DNA of 16,804 bases from contig JAJYGJ010000057.1 in assembly GCA_021790695.1 (NCBI GenBank), positions 1 to 16,804 on the forward strand. The letters run 5' to 3'. Below, piece after piece: positions 7,312 to 15,038 of this stretch. The stretch comes from Nitrospirota bacterium (GTDB taxonomy: Bacteria; Nitrospirota; Thermodesulfovibrionia; Thermodesulfovibrionales; JdFR-88). Position numbers and translations under genes: made by a program. The notes below the pieces were generated by a model that worked only from the letters and a program-made list of their open reading frames with translations, was not told where the DNA came from and did no database searches. Numbering within the stretch: position 1 is the stretch's first letter; each line of letters begins with the position of its first letter.

Positions 7312-8522
7312 AGATCGTCTTTGCAAACAATTATTTCTATCTCCGGGGCGGCTCCGAGAGGGTCTTTTTCGGCGAGATGGACCTCTTGAGGGGCCGTGGC
7401 CACAGCGTGGTGCCTTTTTCCCGCCGGTACGGACGCGCCGACGCGGAGGGAGAGACCGGGAGGCGTTTCCCCGCGGACCTCCGATACGAAGGCGTTTCCC
7501 TGGGGGCGAGGCTGCACGCCGCCGCGAGCCTCGTTTATTCCTTCGAGACAAAAAGGAAGTTCCTCGAACTTCTGCGCGGCGAGCGTCCCGACCTGATACA
7601 CGCGCACAATATCTACGGACGCCTGACAACGTCCATCCTGGATGCCGCCCGCAGGGAAAATACGCCCGCGGTCATGACCCTTCATGACTGCAAACTTCTG
7701 TGCCCGTCATACCTGATGCTCCGGGAAGGCCGCGTGTGCGAGGCCTGCGCGGGCGGAAGGTTCCACAACTGCCTGATAAAAAAATGCCACAAGGAAAGCC
7801 TTCCGGCCTCCCTGCTCTATACTGTCGAGTCCGCCTTCAATTATCTCATGAGGAAGTACGAACGGATCAGGTATTTCATATGCCCTAGCCGGTTCATAAA
7901 AGACAAGCACGCCCAGTACGGCATAGCCGGGGAAAAACTGGTCCACATACCCAACTTCATAAAGACCGGCGAATACCGGCCGCAATGCGCGCCCGGCGAT
8001 TACATCCTCTACATGGGCAGGCTTTCGAGGGAAAAGGGCGTAATGACCCTGCTTAAAGCGGCAAAAAAAATGGGCGCGCCGCTCCTGATCGCGGGCGACG
8101 GCCCGGCAAGGGCCGAATACGCTGACTTCATCAGGCAAAACGGCATGGGCCGCGTCCGTCTCGCCGGATATCTGAAGACGGACGCCGCGCTGAAATCCGC
8201 CATCCAAAACGCCGCCTTCCTGGTATGCCCGTCGGAATGCTATGAAAACGCACCCATGGCCGTACTGGAGGCGATGGCCTGCGGCAAACCTGTCATAGGC
8301 GCGGACATCGGGGGCATCCCCGAAATGGTCATCGAGGAGGAAACGGGGCTGCTCTTCAGACCCGGCAGCCACGACCAACTGGCGGAGAAAATAGACCAGC
8401 TCCTCTCCAGCCCTTCGCTGACCGCCGCAATGGGAAGGAGGGCCAGAAGGCTCGCCGAGGAGCGTTACAGCGAAGAGGGCCACTACAAGAGCCTCCTGGC
8501 CCTCTACCGGGCCGCCGCGTGA
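7308..8522 (+). CDS. GT4 family glycosyltransferase with cysteine cluster
   Basis: Cytoplasmic GT-B fold glycosyltransferase, predicted retaining, that transfers a sugar from a nucleotide sugar to the growing lipid-linked oligosaccharide. Motifs with numbering from GTG 7308: N-terminal MKIVFANNYFYLRGGSERV with the acceptor-side GG loop, HAHNIYG (98-104), LYMGRLSREKG (234-244), and the EX7E nucleotide-sugar motif E313-E321 within ECYENAPMAVLEAMACGKPV. A group of six cysteines (128, 132, 144, 147, 155, 160) lies after the HD motif and is seen in a subset of GT4 enzymes; it may bind a metal. GTG 7308 is chosen because it overlaps the upstream stop (GTGA), follows AGAGG and starts exactly at the conserved beta strand; a longer frame back to 7230 would add an unlikely basic leader. 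Donor and acceptor are unknown. Confidence 0.9.
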   Translation: MKIVFANNYFYLRGGSERVFFGEMDLLRGRGHSVVPFSRRYGRADAEGETGRRFPADLRYEGVSLGARLHAAASLVYSFETKRKFLELLRGERPDLIHAHNIYGRLTTSILDAARRENTPAVMTLHDCKLLCPSYLMLREGRVCEACAGGRFHNCLIKKCHKESLPASLLYTVESAFNYLMRKYERIRYFICPSRFIKDKHAQYGIAGEKLVHIPNFIKTGEYRPQCAPGDYILYMGRLSREKGVMTLLKAAKKMGAPLLIAGDGPARAEYADFIRQNGMGRVRLAGYLKTDAALKSAIQNAAFLVCPSECYENAPMAVLEAMACGKPVIGADIGGIPEMVIEEETGLLFRPGSHDQLAEKIDQLLSSPSLTAAMGRRARRLAEERYSEEGHYKSLLALYRAAA

Positions 8523-9655
8523 GGATCGCCTATATCGTGGTCAAAGGGATGCCGGGGGGCGGAGGGGTTGAGAGGTACACGGAAGAGGTCGGCTCCCGGC
8601 TCGCCGCCAGGGGGCATGAGATCATCGTCTACGCCATGCGGCATTACGGCGCGAGCGACGGCCTGTACAGGGGCATGAAGGTCAGGACCGTACCGGCCCT
8701 GAACACCAGGGCATTCGAAAAGCTGAGCGCCGCGGCCCTGGCCGCGTTGATCGTTACGGCCGTCAAACGGGTGGACGTCGTGCATTTCCATGCGTTCGGG
8801 CCGGCGATGTTCTGCCTCATACCCAGGCTGTTGGGCAGGCGGGTCGTCGTCCAGGGACACGGCATCGAGTGGAAGAGATCGCGATGGGGCCCCGCGGGCA
8901 GGCTCTTCCTCATGCTGAGCGAAATCCCGTCAGTGAAACTGCCCCACGCGGTTTGCGTGGTCTCCGGGGTCCAGAAAAAATATCTGTGGGACAGATACAA
9001 AAGGGAAAGCGTCTACATACCTTCGGGCGCCGGTGTTGCCAGCCCCCGCTCCCCGGCCCTGATAAGGCGGCTGGGCCTTGCCGGGGACGATTACATACTC
9101 TTCGCGGCGCGGCTTGTAAGGGAAAAAGGCGCCCACTATCTCCTGGAGGCTTTCAGCGGGCTTGAAACCGGCCTGAAGCTCGTCATCGCCGGCGACGCCC
9201 CGCACGAGGGGGCCTATAAATCCATGCTCCACGGAATGGCCCGGGGGGACCCCAGGGTCATCTTCCCCGGATTCGCAACCGGAGAGCTTTTGCGGGAACT
9301 ATACTCAAACTGCCATCTCTTCGTGCTTCCATCCGAGGTGGAAGGGCTGTCCATGGCGCTTCTGGAGGCGATGAGTTTCGGCAACTGCTGCCTCGCAAGC
9401 GACATCCCTGAAAACAGGGAGGCGCTGGGCGGCAACGGTTATACCTTCCGTAGCCGGGACGTCCCGGACCTCGCGCTGAAACTGTCCCGTCTCGCGGCGG
9501 ACCCCCGGCAGGTCAGGGAAATGAAAGAGCGGGCCCGCCTGCACGTCATGAAGAATTATTCATGGGACGCGATAACCGACCGGTTCGAGCGGCTCTACAG
9601 GTCGGTCATTGACCGGCCGGCAGAGAGGCGTCCTCAAAACCCGCGGGGAAAATGA
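8519..9655 (+). CDS. GT4 family glycosyltransferase
   Basis: Second GT-B fold, GT4-type glycosyltransferase, 378 residues. It starts at GTG 8519, overlapping the stop of the previous transferase (GTGA), at the expected first strand MRIAYIVVKGMPGGGGVERY. Other motifs: DVVHFHAFGP (86-95), GHGIEWKRSRWG (113-124), ILFAARLVREKG (193-204), and the EX7E pair E275-E283 in the stretch PSEVEGLSMALLEAMSFG. It differs from its neighbour by lacking the cysteine cluster, so it probably adds a different sugar. It would work in the cytoplasm on undecaprenyl-diphosphate-linked intermediates started by the phosphotransferase encoded further downstream. Sugar specificity cannot be read from the sequence. Confidence 0.9.
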   Translation: MRIAYIVVKGMPGGGGVERYTEEVGSRLAARGHEIIVYAMRHYGASDGLYRGMKVRTVPALNTRAFEKLSAAALAALIVTAVKRVDVVHFHAFGPAMFCLIPRLLGRRVVVQGHGIEWKRSRWGPAGRLFLMLSEIPSVKLPHAVCVVSGVQKKYLWDRYKRESVYIPSGAGVASPRSPALIRRLGLAGDDYILFAARLVREKGAHYLLEAFSGLETGLKLVIAGDAPHEGAYKSMLHGMARGDPRVIFPGFATGELLRELYSNCHLFVLPSEVEGLSMALLEAMSFGNCCLASDIPENREALGGNGYTFRSRDVPDLALKLSRLAADPRQVREMKERARLHVMKNYSWDAITDRFERLYRSVIDRPAERRPQNPRGK

Positions 9656-9659
9656 AAAA

Positions 9660-10661
9660 ATGGGAAAGATACTCTTCGCGGGCATAATCCTCACGTACAG
9701 GTGCAACGCCAGGTGCCACATGTGCAATACGTGGCGCTACCCGACAAGACCCGGGGAAGAGATAAAACCGGACATCTACGAGAAGCTTCCGGCCGTGGAC
9801 ACCCTGAACGTGACCGGGGGAGAGCCTTTCATGAGGGAAGACCTGGAGGATATAATCCCGGTCCTCAGGAAAAAGACGAAAAGGCTCGTCATCAGCACGA
9901 ACGGTTTTTTCACCCGCAAAATACTGAAACTCGCGAGCCGGCACAGGGACGTCGGCATAAGGATAAGCATAGAGGGCCTGCCCAGGGTCAATGACGAGCT
10001 GAGGGGGATAAAAGACGGGTTCGACCGGGCGCTCAGGACCCTGATAAGGCTGCACGACATGGGTGCCAGGGACATCGGTTTCGGCATCACCGTCTCCGAC
10101 AGGAACACCGGGGACCTGATGGAGCTTTATCGCCTGTCCCGGATGCTCGGGTTCGAATTCGCCACGGCCGCCGTCCACAATTCCTTTTATTTCCACAAAT
10201 TCGACAACGGCTTTGCCGAGCCCGAACGGGCCGCGGACGAAGTCCGGAAACTGGTGAATGAGCAGCTCAAGTCAAAAAGGGCAAAGGAGTGGTTCAGGGC
10301 GTATTTCAACCACGGCCTCATCAACTATATAAGGGGCGGGGCGCGGCTTCTGCCCTGCGGCATGGCACATGATTCCTTTTTCCTGGACCCCATGGGCGAG
10401 GTGCTCCCGTGCAACGTCCTTTATAAGCCGATGGGCAACCTGAGGACGGCGGAGTTTGGCTCCATCTGGGGCAGCGAGGCGGCCGAGGAGGCGAGACTGA
10501 TGGTAAAAAACTGCAGGAAAAACTGCTGGATGACGGGAAGCGTCTCTCAGGCGATGAAAAAAAACATCTGGAGGCCGGCGGGATGGATCGCCGCGCGCAA
10601 ACTGGCCCCTTGGCGGCTAGCTTGCGGCGGGATTGTCCGCCGCCCCGGCCATAACGGGTAA
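9660..10661 (+). CDS. Radical SAM enzyme with SPASM-like C-terminal cluster
   Basis: S-adenosylmethionine radical enzyme. The N-terminal cluster motif is CNARCHMC (C15, C19, C22 from ATG 9660), followed by the SAM-binding GGEP motif (53-56) and STNGFF (79-84). The C-terminal third has a SPASM-type arrangement of cysteines, C233, C251, C285 and C289, around DPMGEVLPCN and NCRKNCW, suggesting at least one auxiliary iron-sulfur cluster. SPASM enzymes modify peptides, and some relatives epimerise or dehydrate sugars. The substrate here is not known; its place between glycosyltransferases and the priming phosphotransferase suggests a glycan or a peptide on the cell surface. ATG 9660 follows GGGGA (9645-9649); an out-of-frame ATG at 9652 overlaps the previous stop. 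The C-terminal ~40 residues are basic and not family-like. Confidence 0.88.
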   Translation: MGKILFAGIILTYRCNARCHMCNTWRYPTRPGEEIKPDIYEKLPAVDTLNVTGGEPFMREDLEDIIPVLRKKTKRLVISTNGFFTRKILKLASRHRDVGIRISIEGLPRVNDELRGIKDGFDRALRTLIRLHDMGARDIGFGITVSDRNTGDLMELYRLSRMLGFEFATAAVHNSFYFHKFDNGFAEPERAADEVRKLVNEQLKSKRAKEWFRAYFNHGLINYIRGGARLLPCGMAHDSFFLDPMGEVLPCNVLYKPMGNLRTAEFGSIWGSEAAEEARLMVKNCRKNCWMTGSVSQAMKKNIWRPAGWIAARKLAPWRLACGGIVRRPGHNG

Positions 10662-10666
10662 GGCCC

Positions 10667-12139
10667 ATGCTCGCCGAAATGGACCGGCTCCTGAGGAAGG
10701 CCGCAGTCGCGGCGGACGGCGTCCTGGTGGCGCTGTCATTCGTGCTCGCGTACGCCCTGGCAAGACAGATGCCCCGGCTCATTGCCCAGGGCGGCCTCCG
10801 GTTGCCGGCAGGAGGACCAGGGGGGGCGCTCCCGCCCTTCGGCGGATGCGCATGGATGCTGCTCATCGCGGAGCCGGTCTGGATCGCGTCGTTTTTCCGC
10901 TTCGGCGTCTACCGCTCCCTGCGGGAGAGAAGACCCGTCGAAATATTCTGGAACGTGTTCGACTCCGCCCTGGCCTCCGTCCTGGTGTTTTCGGCGATCG
11001 TTTATTTCCTCGGCGCGGGGACACTGACAAAGGCGTTCGCGATCAGTCTCTTCGTCTTCTCCACCGGCCTTATCTTCCTTGAAAAATGGTCCGTGACGGC
11101 CTTGCTGAGGCGTTTGAGACGAAAGGGGTACAACTCGAGGACCGTGCTTATCGCGGGCTCCGGCAGGAGGGCCGCGGATTTCGCCCGCGTGATAGAGGCG
11201 CACCCCCACTGGGGATTGAAAATCCTCGGTTTCATAGACGAGGAGGACCGCTTAGGCATGAGGGTCGGCAATGGAAAGGTAATCGGCTGCCTGGGGCAAC
11301 TGGCGGACATCCTGGACGGCAACGCCGTCAACGAGGTGTTTTTCATCCTTCCCCCTGAAATGATGCAGGGACTCGAGGACAAGATCAGGGCCTGCGAGCA
11401 TGTCGGCGTCAGGGCGACGATAGCCGCCGATCTGTTCAGCACGCAGATAGCAAAACCCGTGGCGAGACAACTGGGCGGAATACCGCTTGTTTCCTTCGAC
11501 AGCGTCCCGCACGGCCCAATGCACCTGCTCCTCAAGAGGTCCATGGACGTCCTCGTCTCGCTGGCCGCGCTCCTGGGCTTCTCCCCGCTCATCGCGGTCT
11601 CGGCGGCGGCGATAAAAATCGATTCCCCGGGGCCCGTGCTTTTCAGGCAGAAGCGCTGCGGGCTCTACGGGAAGACCTTCACCTGCTACAAGTTCCGGAC
11701 CATGGTGGCCGGCGCCGACAGGATGCTGACCGGCATCAGACACCTTAACGAGAGCGAAGGGCCGGTGTTCCATGCCAGAAACGACCCGAGGGTCACCCGC
11801 ACGGGCAGGTTCTTGAGGAGGACCAGCCTGGATGAGCTGCCGCAACTGATAAATGTCCTCATGGGGGACATGTCGATAGTCGGCCCGCGGCCCCCCATTC
11901 CCGAAGAGGTGAAGGCGTATGAGAGATGGCAGCGAAGGAGACTGAGCATGAGACCGGGGATTGTGTGCACATGGCAGGTGAGCAGAAGATTTCAACCCGA
12001 TTTCCGGAAATGGATGAGGATGGACCTGGAATATATCGATAACTGGTCCCTCGGGCTGGACCTGCAAATCCTGTTCAGGGTATTGCCCGCGCTCTTGAGA
12101 GGGTTCATTTACTGGAAGGCCGAAACGCTTCCGGATTAG
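10667..12139 (+). CDS. Polyprenyl glycosylphosphotransferase (WcaJ/PssY-type priming enzyme)
   Basis: Inner-membrane enzyme that starts repeat-unit synthesis by moving a sugar-1-phosphate from a nucleotide sugar to undecaprenyl phosphate. The layout matches the long, polyisoprenyl-phosphate hexose transferase form: four N-terminal hydrophobic segments (about 12-35, 61-80, 100-118, 122-140), a cytoplasmic Rossmann-like CoA-binding-type domain (about 155-255, with VLIAGSGRRAADFA), another hydrophobic segment (about 295-317), and the catalytic bacterial sugar transferase domain. Conserved motifs: KRSMDV (290-295), SPGPVLFRQKR (320-330), KFRTM (342-346), RRTSLDELPQLINVLMGDMS with the catalytic Asp-Glu pair (389-390), and GPRPP (406-410). 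The usual RPGITGLWQVSGR reads RPGIVCTWQVSRR. ATG 10667 lies five bases after the previous stop. Confidence 0.93.
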   Translation: MLAEMDRLLRKAAVAADGVLVALSFVLAYALARQMPRLIAQGGLRLPAGGPGGALPPFGGCAWMLLIAEPVWIASFFRFGVYRSLRERRPVEIFWNVFDSALASVLVFSAIVYFLGAGTLTKAFAISLFVFSTGLIFLEKWSVTALLRRLRRKGYNSRTVLIAGSGRRAADFARVIEAHPHWGLKILGFIDEEDRLGMRVGNGKVIGCLGQLADILDGNAVNEVFFILPPEMMQGLEDKIRACEHVGVRATIAADLFSTQIAKPVARQLGGIPLVSFDSVPHGPMHLLLKRSMDVLVSLAALLGFSPLIAVSAAAIKIDSPGPVLFRQKRCGLYGKTFTCYKFRTMVAGADRMLTGIRHLNESEGPVFHARNDPRVTRTGRFLRRTSLDELPQLINVLMGDMSIVGPRPPIPEEVKAYERWQRRRLSMRPGIVCTWQVSRRFQPDFRKWMRMDLEYIDNWSLGLDLQILFRVLPALLRGFIYWKAETLPD

Positions 12140-12143
12140 AACC

Positions 12144-12186
12144 AATTTTGAGACAGGTCCCCCAAGTGTCACCCAAAAATTCGCCA
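12144..12186. repeat. REP/RAYT-like imperfect palindrome at start of epsL-like gene
   Basis: The segment has arms ATTTTGAGACA and TGTCACCCAAAAAT, which are imperfect reverse complements, around a GGTCCCCC core. Palindromes with GGGACAGGTCCC-like cores are known as mobile intergenic repeats mobilised by RAYT transposases in several phyla. Only one copy is visible here, so the assignment is tentative. It overlaps the presumed start of the next gene. Confidence 0.35.
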
Positions 12187-13437
12187 CGAAAAAATAAAAA
12201 AACAATCGCCGCCTCCGCCATCCTCCTTGTTTGCCTTTTCCCGGCAAAAAGCGCATACCCCCGGCTCCTGGGCGACGCGATAAAGCCCTTCGCCCGGATA
12301 CGCGGGTTATATGACAGCAACGTCTTCCGGGTCAGGGACAGGGACCAACTGAAGGCCCTCACCGGGGACGACAGGCTCTCGGATTTCATAACCGTATATT
12401 CCGTGGGGACGACGCTTCGCTACGGGCTGCCTGGATATCAGTCCCCAGACCAGTCCGCGGACCAGTCCGTCTCTCTTTTGCTGAGGACCGATTCATACCG
12501 TTACGGCCATTATACCGGACTGAACGAAGACCAGGAGGAGTTACAGGGCGACATCGCGATGAGATTTCTGGACCGCGTGTCCTTAAGGATCGAAGGCGGC
12601 CACTCAAAGCTGCTGGAGCCGAGGCGGGACTATCAATCCGCCCTGCCGAGCATGATCGCACTGAACACGGCCGGCATCATTATCGGATACGATCTGCCCT
12701 CCGGTTTAGGGGCGGGGGCCGCTTTCAGACGGGAGAGGCTGCTCTATTCCATCTTTGCCGACAGGGACGAAACGACAAGAGACTATTCGGGCGCGCTCTC
12801 CTACGCGCCTTCGCCGTACAGCAGGTTCGAAATAAGCTATGAGAGGATGTCGGCCGGCTATGATTACCCTCAACCTGCATTTTCAAGCGGCGGGACCGGC
12901 TTGGGCAGCGGCCTTATAAAAAGCGACAACTCCGGGGACGCGGTGAAGGCGCTGGTCCATAAAATATTCAGCCCCAAAACGGACCTGACCCTTTCCGCCG
13001 GCTATCTCCGGAGGAGCTACCAGTTCGGCATAAGATCATTCGGGGGCCTGATCTGGAGCGCCGGGCTCGACTTCAGGGCCACCGGAAAACTGCGCCTCTT
13101 CGCCCTTGCCGCAAGACAGTTGCATGACGAGGTCTTTGAAAACCAGTTTTACAGCGTCAATGACTCGTTTGCCGCGGGCGCGGGATACCGGATGACCGGA
13201 AAGATAAAGGCGTCGTTGTCCGGCACGGTACTGAACAGGTCCTTCAGGGGGGCGGCCGCCACGGGGACACCGGAGCGCAGGGACACGATCTGCCTGCTGA
13301 AAGAGTCGATAGGATGGCGCCCGGAAAAGGGCCTGAGCTTCGATTTGTCCTGCCGGTACGAGGTAAGACATTCGAATTCGGAGGGCTTCGATTTCAGGGA
13401 CAATGAAGTCGGGCTTACGGCAGGATATGAATTCTGA
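12166..13437 (+). CDS. epsL: EpsL-like outer-membrane beta-barrel protein
   Basis: Predicted outer-membrane barrel of the kind found at the end of exosortase-linked exopolysaccharide operons (EpsL family), probably helping secretion or anchoring of the polymer. A basic n-region (SPKNSPRKNKK) and hydrophobic core (TIAASAILLVCLF) form a signal peptide, probably cut after KSA. The mature start PFARIRGLYDSNVFR matches the family pattern with Asp-Ser-Asn. The rest is alternating hydrophobic/aromatic strands, such as LSLRIEGG-like segments, and ends GLTAGYEF with a terminal Phe, the usual barrel insertion signal. No ATG is available: GTG 12166 is preferred because it directly precedes the signal peptide; TTG 12148 is in frame too. 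Both lie inside a palindromic element. A 12-bp tandem repeat at 12439-12468 encodes repeated Asp-Gln-Ser. Confidence 0.75.
   Translation: MSPKNSPRKNKKTIAASAILLVCLFPAKSAYPRLLGDAIKPFARIRGLYDSNVFRVRDRDQLKALTGDDRLSDFITVYSVGTTLRYGLPGYQSPDQSADQSVSLLLRTDSYRYGHYTGLNEDQEELQGDIAMRFLDRVSLRIEGGHSKLLEPRRDYQSALPSMIALNTAGIIIGYDLPSGLGAGAAFRRERLLYSIFADRDETTRDYSGALSYAPSPYSRFEISYERMSAGYDYPQPAFSSGGTGLGSGLIKSDNSGDAVKALVHKIFSPKTDLTLSAGYLRRSYQFGIRSFGGLIWSAGLDFRATGKLRLFALAARQLHDEVFENQFYSVNDSFAAGAGYRMTGKIKASLSGTVLNRSFRGAAATGTPERRDTICLLKESIGWRPEKGLSFDLSCRYEVRHSNSEGFDFRDNEVGLTAGYEF
12439..12468 (+). repeat. 12-bp tandem repeat in epsL-like gene
   Basis: CAGTCC recurs at 12439, 12451 and 12463 with a 12-base period, encoding QSPDQSADQS. 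It lies in an early inter-strand loop of the predicted barrel and keeps the frame. Confidence 0.7.
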
Positions 13438-13465
13438 AAGCAGGCATTCGCGGCCCTTTTACGGT

Positions 13466-14680
13466 TCACAGCCTTCTTCTCATGAAAGAAAAGACCCTTT
13501 CCTTTATTTTATCGCCCAGGGGCCGCTGCCTCCATTTCTCAAGCGACACCCGGTCGGCATTGGAAAGGTCCTCCATGAATACATCCCGGAGCATCCCGGC
13601 GAAGCCCTCGTCCAGTATGCCCACGTTCCCCTCGTCATTCCATCGCAGCGACTGGAAGTCCAGGTTGGCGGAGCCCACGATGCTCCAGACCTGGTCGAAG
13701 ACGTACGTCTTTGCGTGAAGGACCTGTCCCAGGTAGTGGTATATCTCTATGCCGGCCCTTAAAAGCCTGTCATAGTACATCATGCCAGCGTATTTCGCCA
13801 TCGGCACGTCCGTATGGCCCTGAAGGAGGAGTTTTACGTCCACCCCGCGCGCGGCGGCCGCCGCCAGCGTCTCCACCATCCTTCTGCTGGGGCAGAAGTA
13901 GGCCGTGGTAAGAAGGATGCTTTTCCTTGCGTGGTTGATGCTGTAATAGAGGAGCCTCCGGAGTCTTCTTCTGCCCCTGCCGGAACCGGCGAATATGGGG
14001 ATCACCGGGAGCGGACCCTCCGCTGGCAGCGGACCCTCCGCTGGCGGCGGGCCCTGCGCGGGGCTTTCGATGTGTAGCGCCTCCCCGGGCGGATCCGGAT
14101 CCAGCGGCCCTTTCCCCCAAAGCCGCCAGGATTTCCTGAATTTCCCGAAAAGGGCAAGAGCGGCAGGCCCTTTTATGAAAACTCCCGTGTCCCGCCATCC
14201 CTTCTTTTGCCTCAGATGAAACCCCCTGTATTCGTTTGCGATGTTAAGGCCCCCGGTGAAGGCTTCCTTCCCGTCTATGATAATCAGTTTCCTGTGGTCC
14301 CGGTGGGCGTATTTGAACGGAGCGTAGAATTTGAATACATATGAAGCCCCGACCCTGACGCCCGCCCCGGCAAGCTCGCGCCAAAAACTCCTCGGGGTCC
14401 CTATCGAACCGAAGTGATCGTAGAGGATATAGACCGCTACCCCCTGTCTTGCCTTCTCTTTCAGTATCTCGGCCAGTTCGCGCCCGGTGTCGTCATTGCG
14501 GAAGATATAGAACTCAAGGCATATGAACGAGCGCGCGTCCCTCACCGCCCCGAAAATCCGGTTGAAGGCCTCGGGCCCCTTCCAGATAAGCTCGACCCGG
14601 TTGCCGGGAGCGAACCTGTCCCGGTATATATACTCAATATCACAGCCGATGAACCCGTCCTTCACCATATAATTACGCAT
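13466..14680 (-). CDS. Phospholipase D superfamily protein, cardiolipin synthase (ClsB-like)
   Basis: Membrane-associated phosphatidyltransferase that would make cardiolipin from phosphatidylglycerol (or phosphatidylethanolamine, as for ClsC). Two HKD motifs are intact, numbering from ATG 14680: HRKLIIID with GGLN downstream (H129) and HAKTYVFD with GSANLD (H322). The first domain has the usual LEFYIF and LYDHFGS patterns. There are no N-terminal membrane helices, as in ClsB rather than ClsA, and the length of 404 residues fits. The frame is open up to 14905, but the residues before 14713 are encoded by repetitive palindromic DNA and are not family-like. A TATAAT at 14693-14688 on this strand argues that translation begins at 14683, 14680 or 14668. 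A proline-rich repeat (208-225) separates the two domains. It converges on the epsL-like gene with a 28-base gap and is probably not part of the polysaccharide operon. Confidence 0.87.
   Translation of the reverse strand: MRNYMVKDGFIGCDIEYIYRDRFAPGNRVELIWKGPEAFNRIFGAVRDARSFICLEFYIFRNDDTGRELAEILKEKARQGVAVYILYDHFGSIGTPRSFWRELAGAGVRVGASYVFKFYAPFKYAHRDHRKLIIIDGKEAFTGGLNIANEYRGFHLRQKKGWRDTGVFIKGPAALALFGKFRKSWRLWGKGPLDPDPPGEALHIESPAQGPPPAEGPLPAEGPLPVIPIFAGSGRGRRRLRRLLYYSINHARKSILLTTAYFCPSRRMVETLAAAAARGVDVKLLLQGHTDVPMAKYAGMMYYDRLLRAGIEIYHYLGQVLHAKTYVFDQVWSIVGSANLDFQSLRWNDEGNVGILDEGFAGMLRDVFMEDLSNADRVSLEKWRQRPLGDKIKERVFSFMRRRL
14011..14064 (-). repeat. 18-bp tandem repeat in the cardiolipin synthase gene
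   Basis: On the plus strand GCGGACCCTCCGCTGGCA (14011-14028) is followed by the same unit with one change (14029-14046) and a diverged third (14047-14064). On the coding strand these read AQGPPP-AEGPLP-AEGPLP, a proline-rich linker between the two HKD domains. Confidence 0.8.
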
Positions 14681-14687
14681 CATCTCG

Positions 14688-14722
14688 ATTATAACAAAGA
14701 GGGTGCGCGGCATAAATGCGGG
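14688..14722 (-). promoter_or_regulatory. Candidate sigma-70 promoter for the cardiolipin synthase gene
   Basis: On the minus strand a perfect TATAAT (14693-14688) lies in GC-rich surroundings; 17 bases upstream is TTTATG, a weak match to TTGACA. Transcription would start near 14681, implying a very short leader or leaderless message for starts at 14680 or 14668. Confidence 0.35.
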
Positions 14723-14786
14723 GGCAGGCATCCGCCGCTCATTCATAAGAGCAGGCAGGTATGGGCTGCCCCTCATCACATAAGAG

Positions 14787-14823
14787 CGGGCGGATACAAA
14801 CGCCCCCGGATAATATTGGCTGT
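14787..14823 (+). repeat. Diverged intergenic repeat, copy A
   Basis: CGGGCGGATACAAACGCCCC and the following ATAATAT-containing tail match 15002-15038 with a few substitutions and no gaps. The terminal inverted arms seen in copy B are decayed here. Confidence 0.6.
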
Positions 14824-14949
14824 CCCTTGAAGAAGGGAGCAAGGACGGATACGCAGCATCGCATCCTGCCCAAACCTTTTGCTCTTCGCCCTGAAAACGA
14901 TTCAATCCCGCCTTGGCGGGAGGGATACGGCCGGAACCGCCAAAGGGGT

Positions 14950-14977
14950 CCCCAAAAAGCCCGCAGGCTTTTTGGGG
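14950..14977. repeat. Perfect 12-bp stem hairpin
   Basis: CCCCAAAAAGCC (14950-14961) and GGCTTTTTGGGG (14966-14977) are exact reverse complements around the loop CGCA. No T-run follows outside the stem, although the stem itself holds five Ts. It could end leaky transcripts from either side or be a relic of a mobile palindromic repeat. Confidence 0.75.
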
Positions 14978-15001
14978 CAGGGGCGACCGAAATGAAAGGG
15001 G

Positions 15002-15038
15002 CGGGCAGATACCAACGCCCCGGAATAATATCTGCCCG
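15002..15038. repeat. Inverted repeat, copy B of the intergenic repeat
   Basis: CGGGCAGATA (15002-15011) and TATCTGCCCG (15029-15038) form a perfect 10-bp stem with a 17-base loop. The same sequence in diverged form lies 215 bases upstream at 14787. Confidence 0.7.

Noticed and set aside
6300..7685. Long minus-strand open frame (461 codons) opposite the beta-helix and first GT4 genes
   Set aside because: It is antisense to two genes with clear family motifs; its peptide is Pro/Arg/Ser-rich with no recognisable domain. High GC content makes long antisense frames common.
14681..14905. N-terminal extension of the cardiolipin synthase frame up to 14905
   Set aside because: The extra residues come from repetitive DNA, the TATAAT at 14693-14688 lies inside it, and ClsB-like proteins do not need it.
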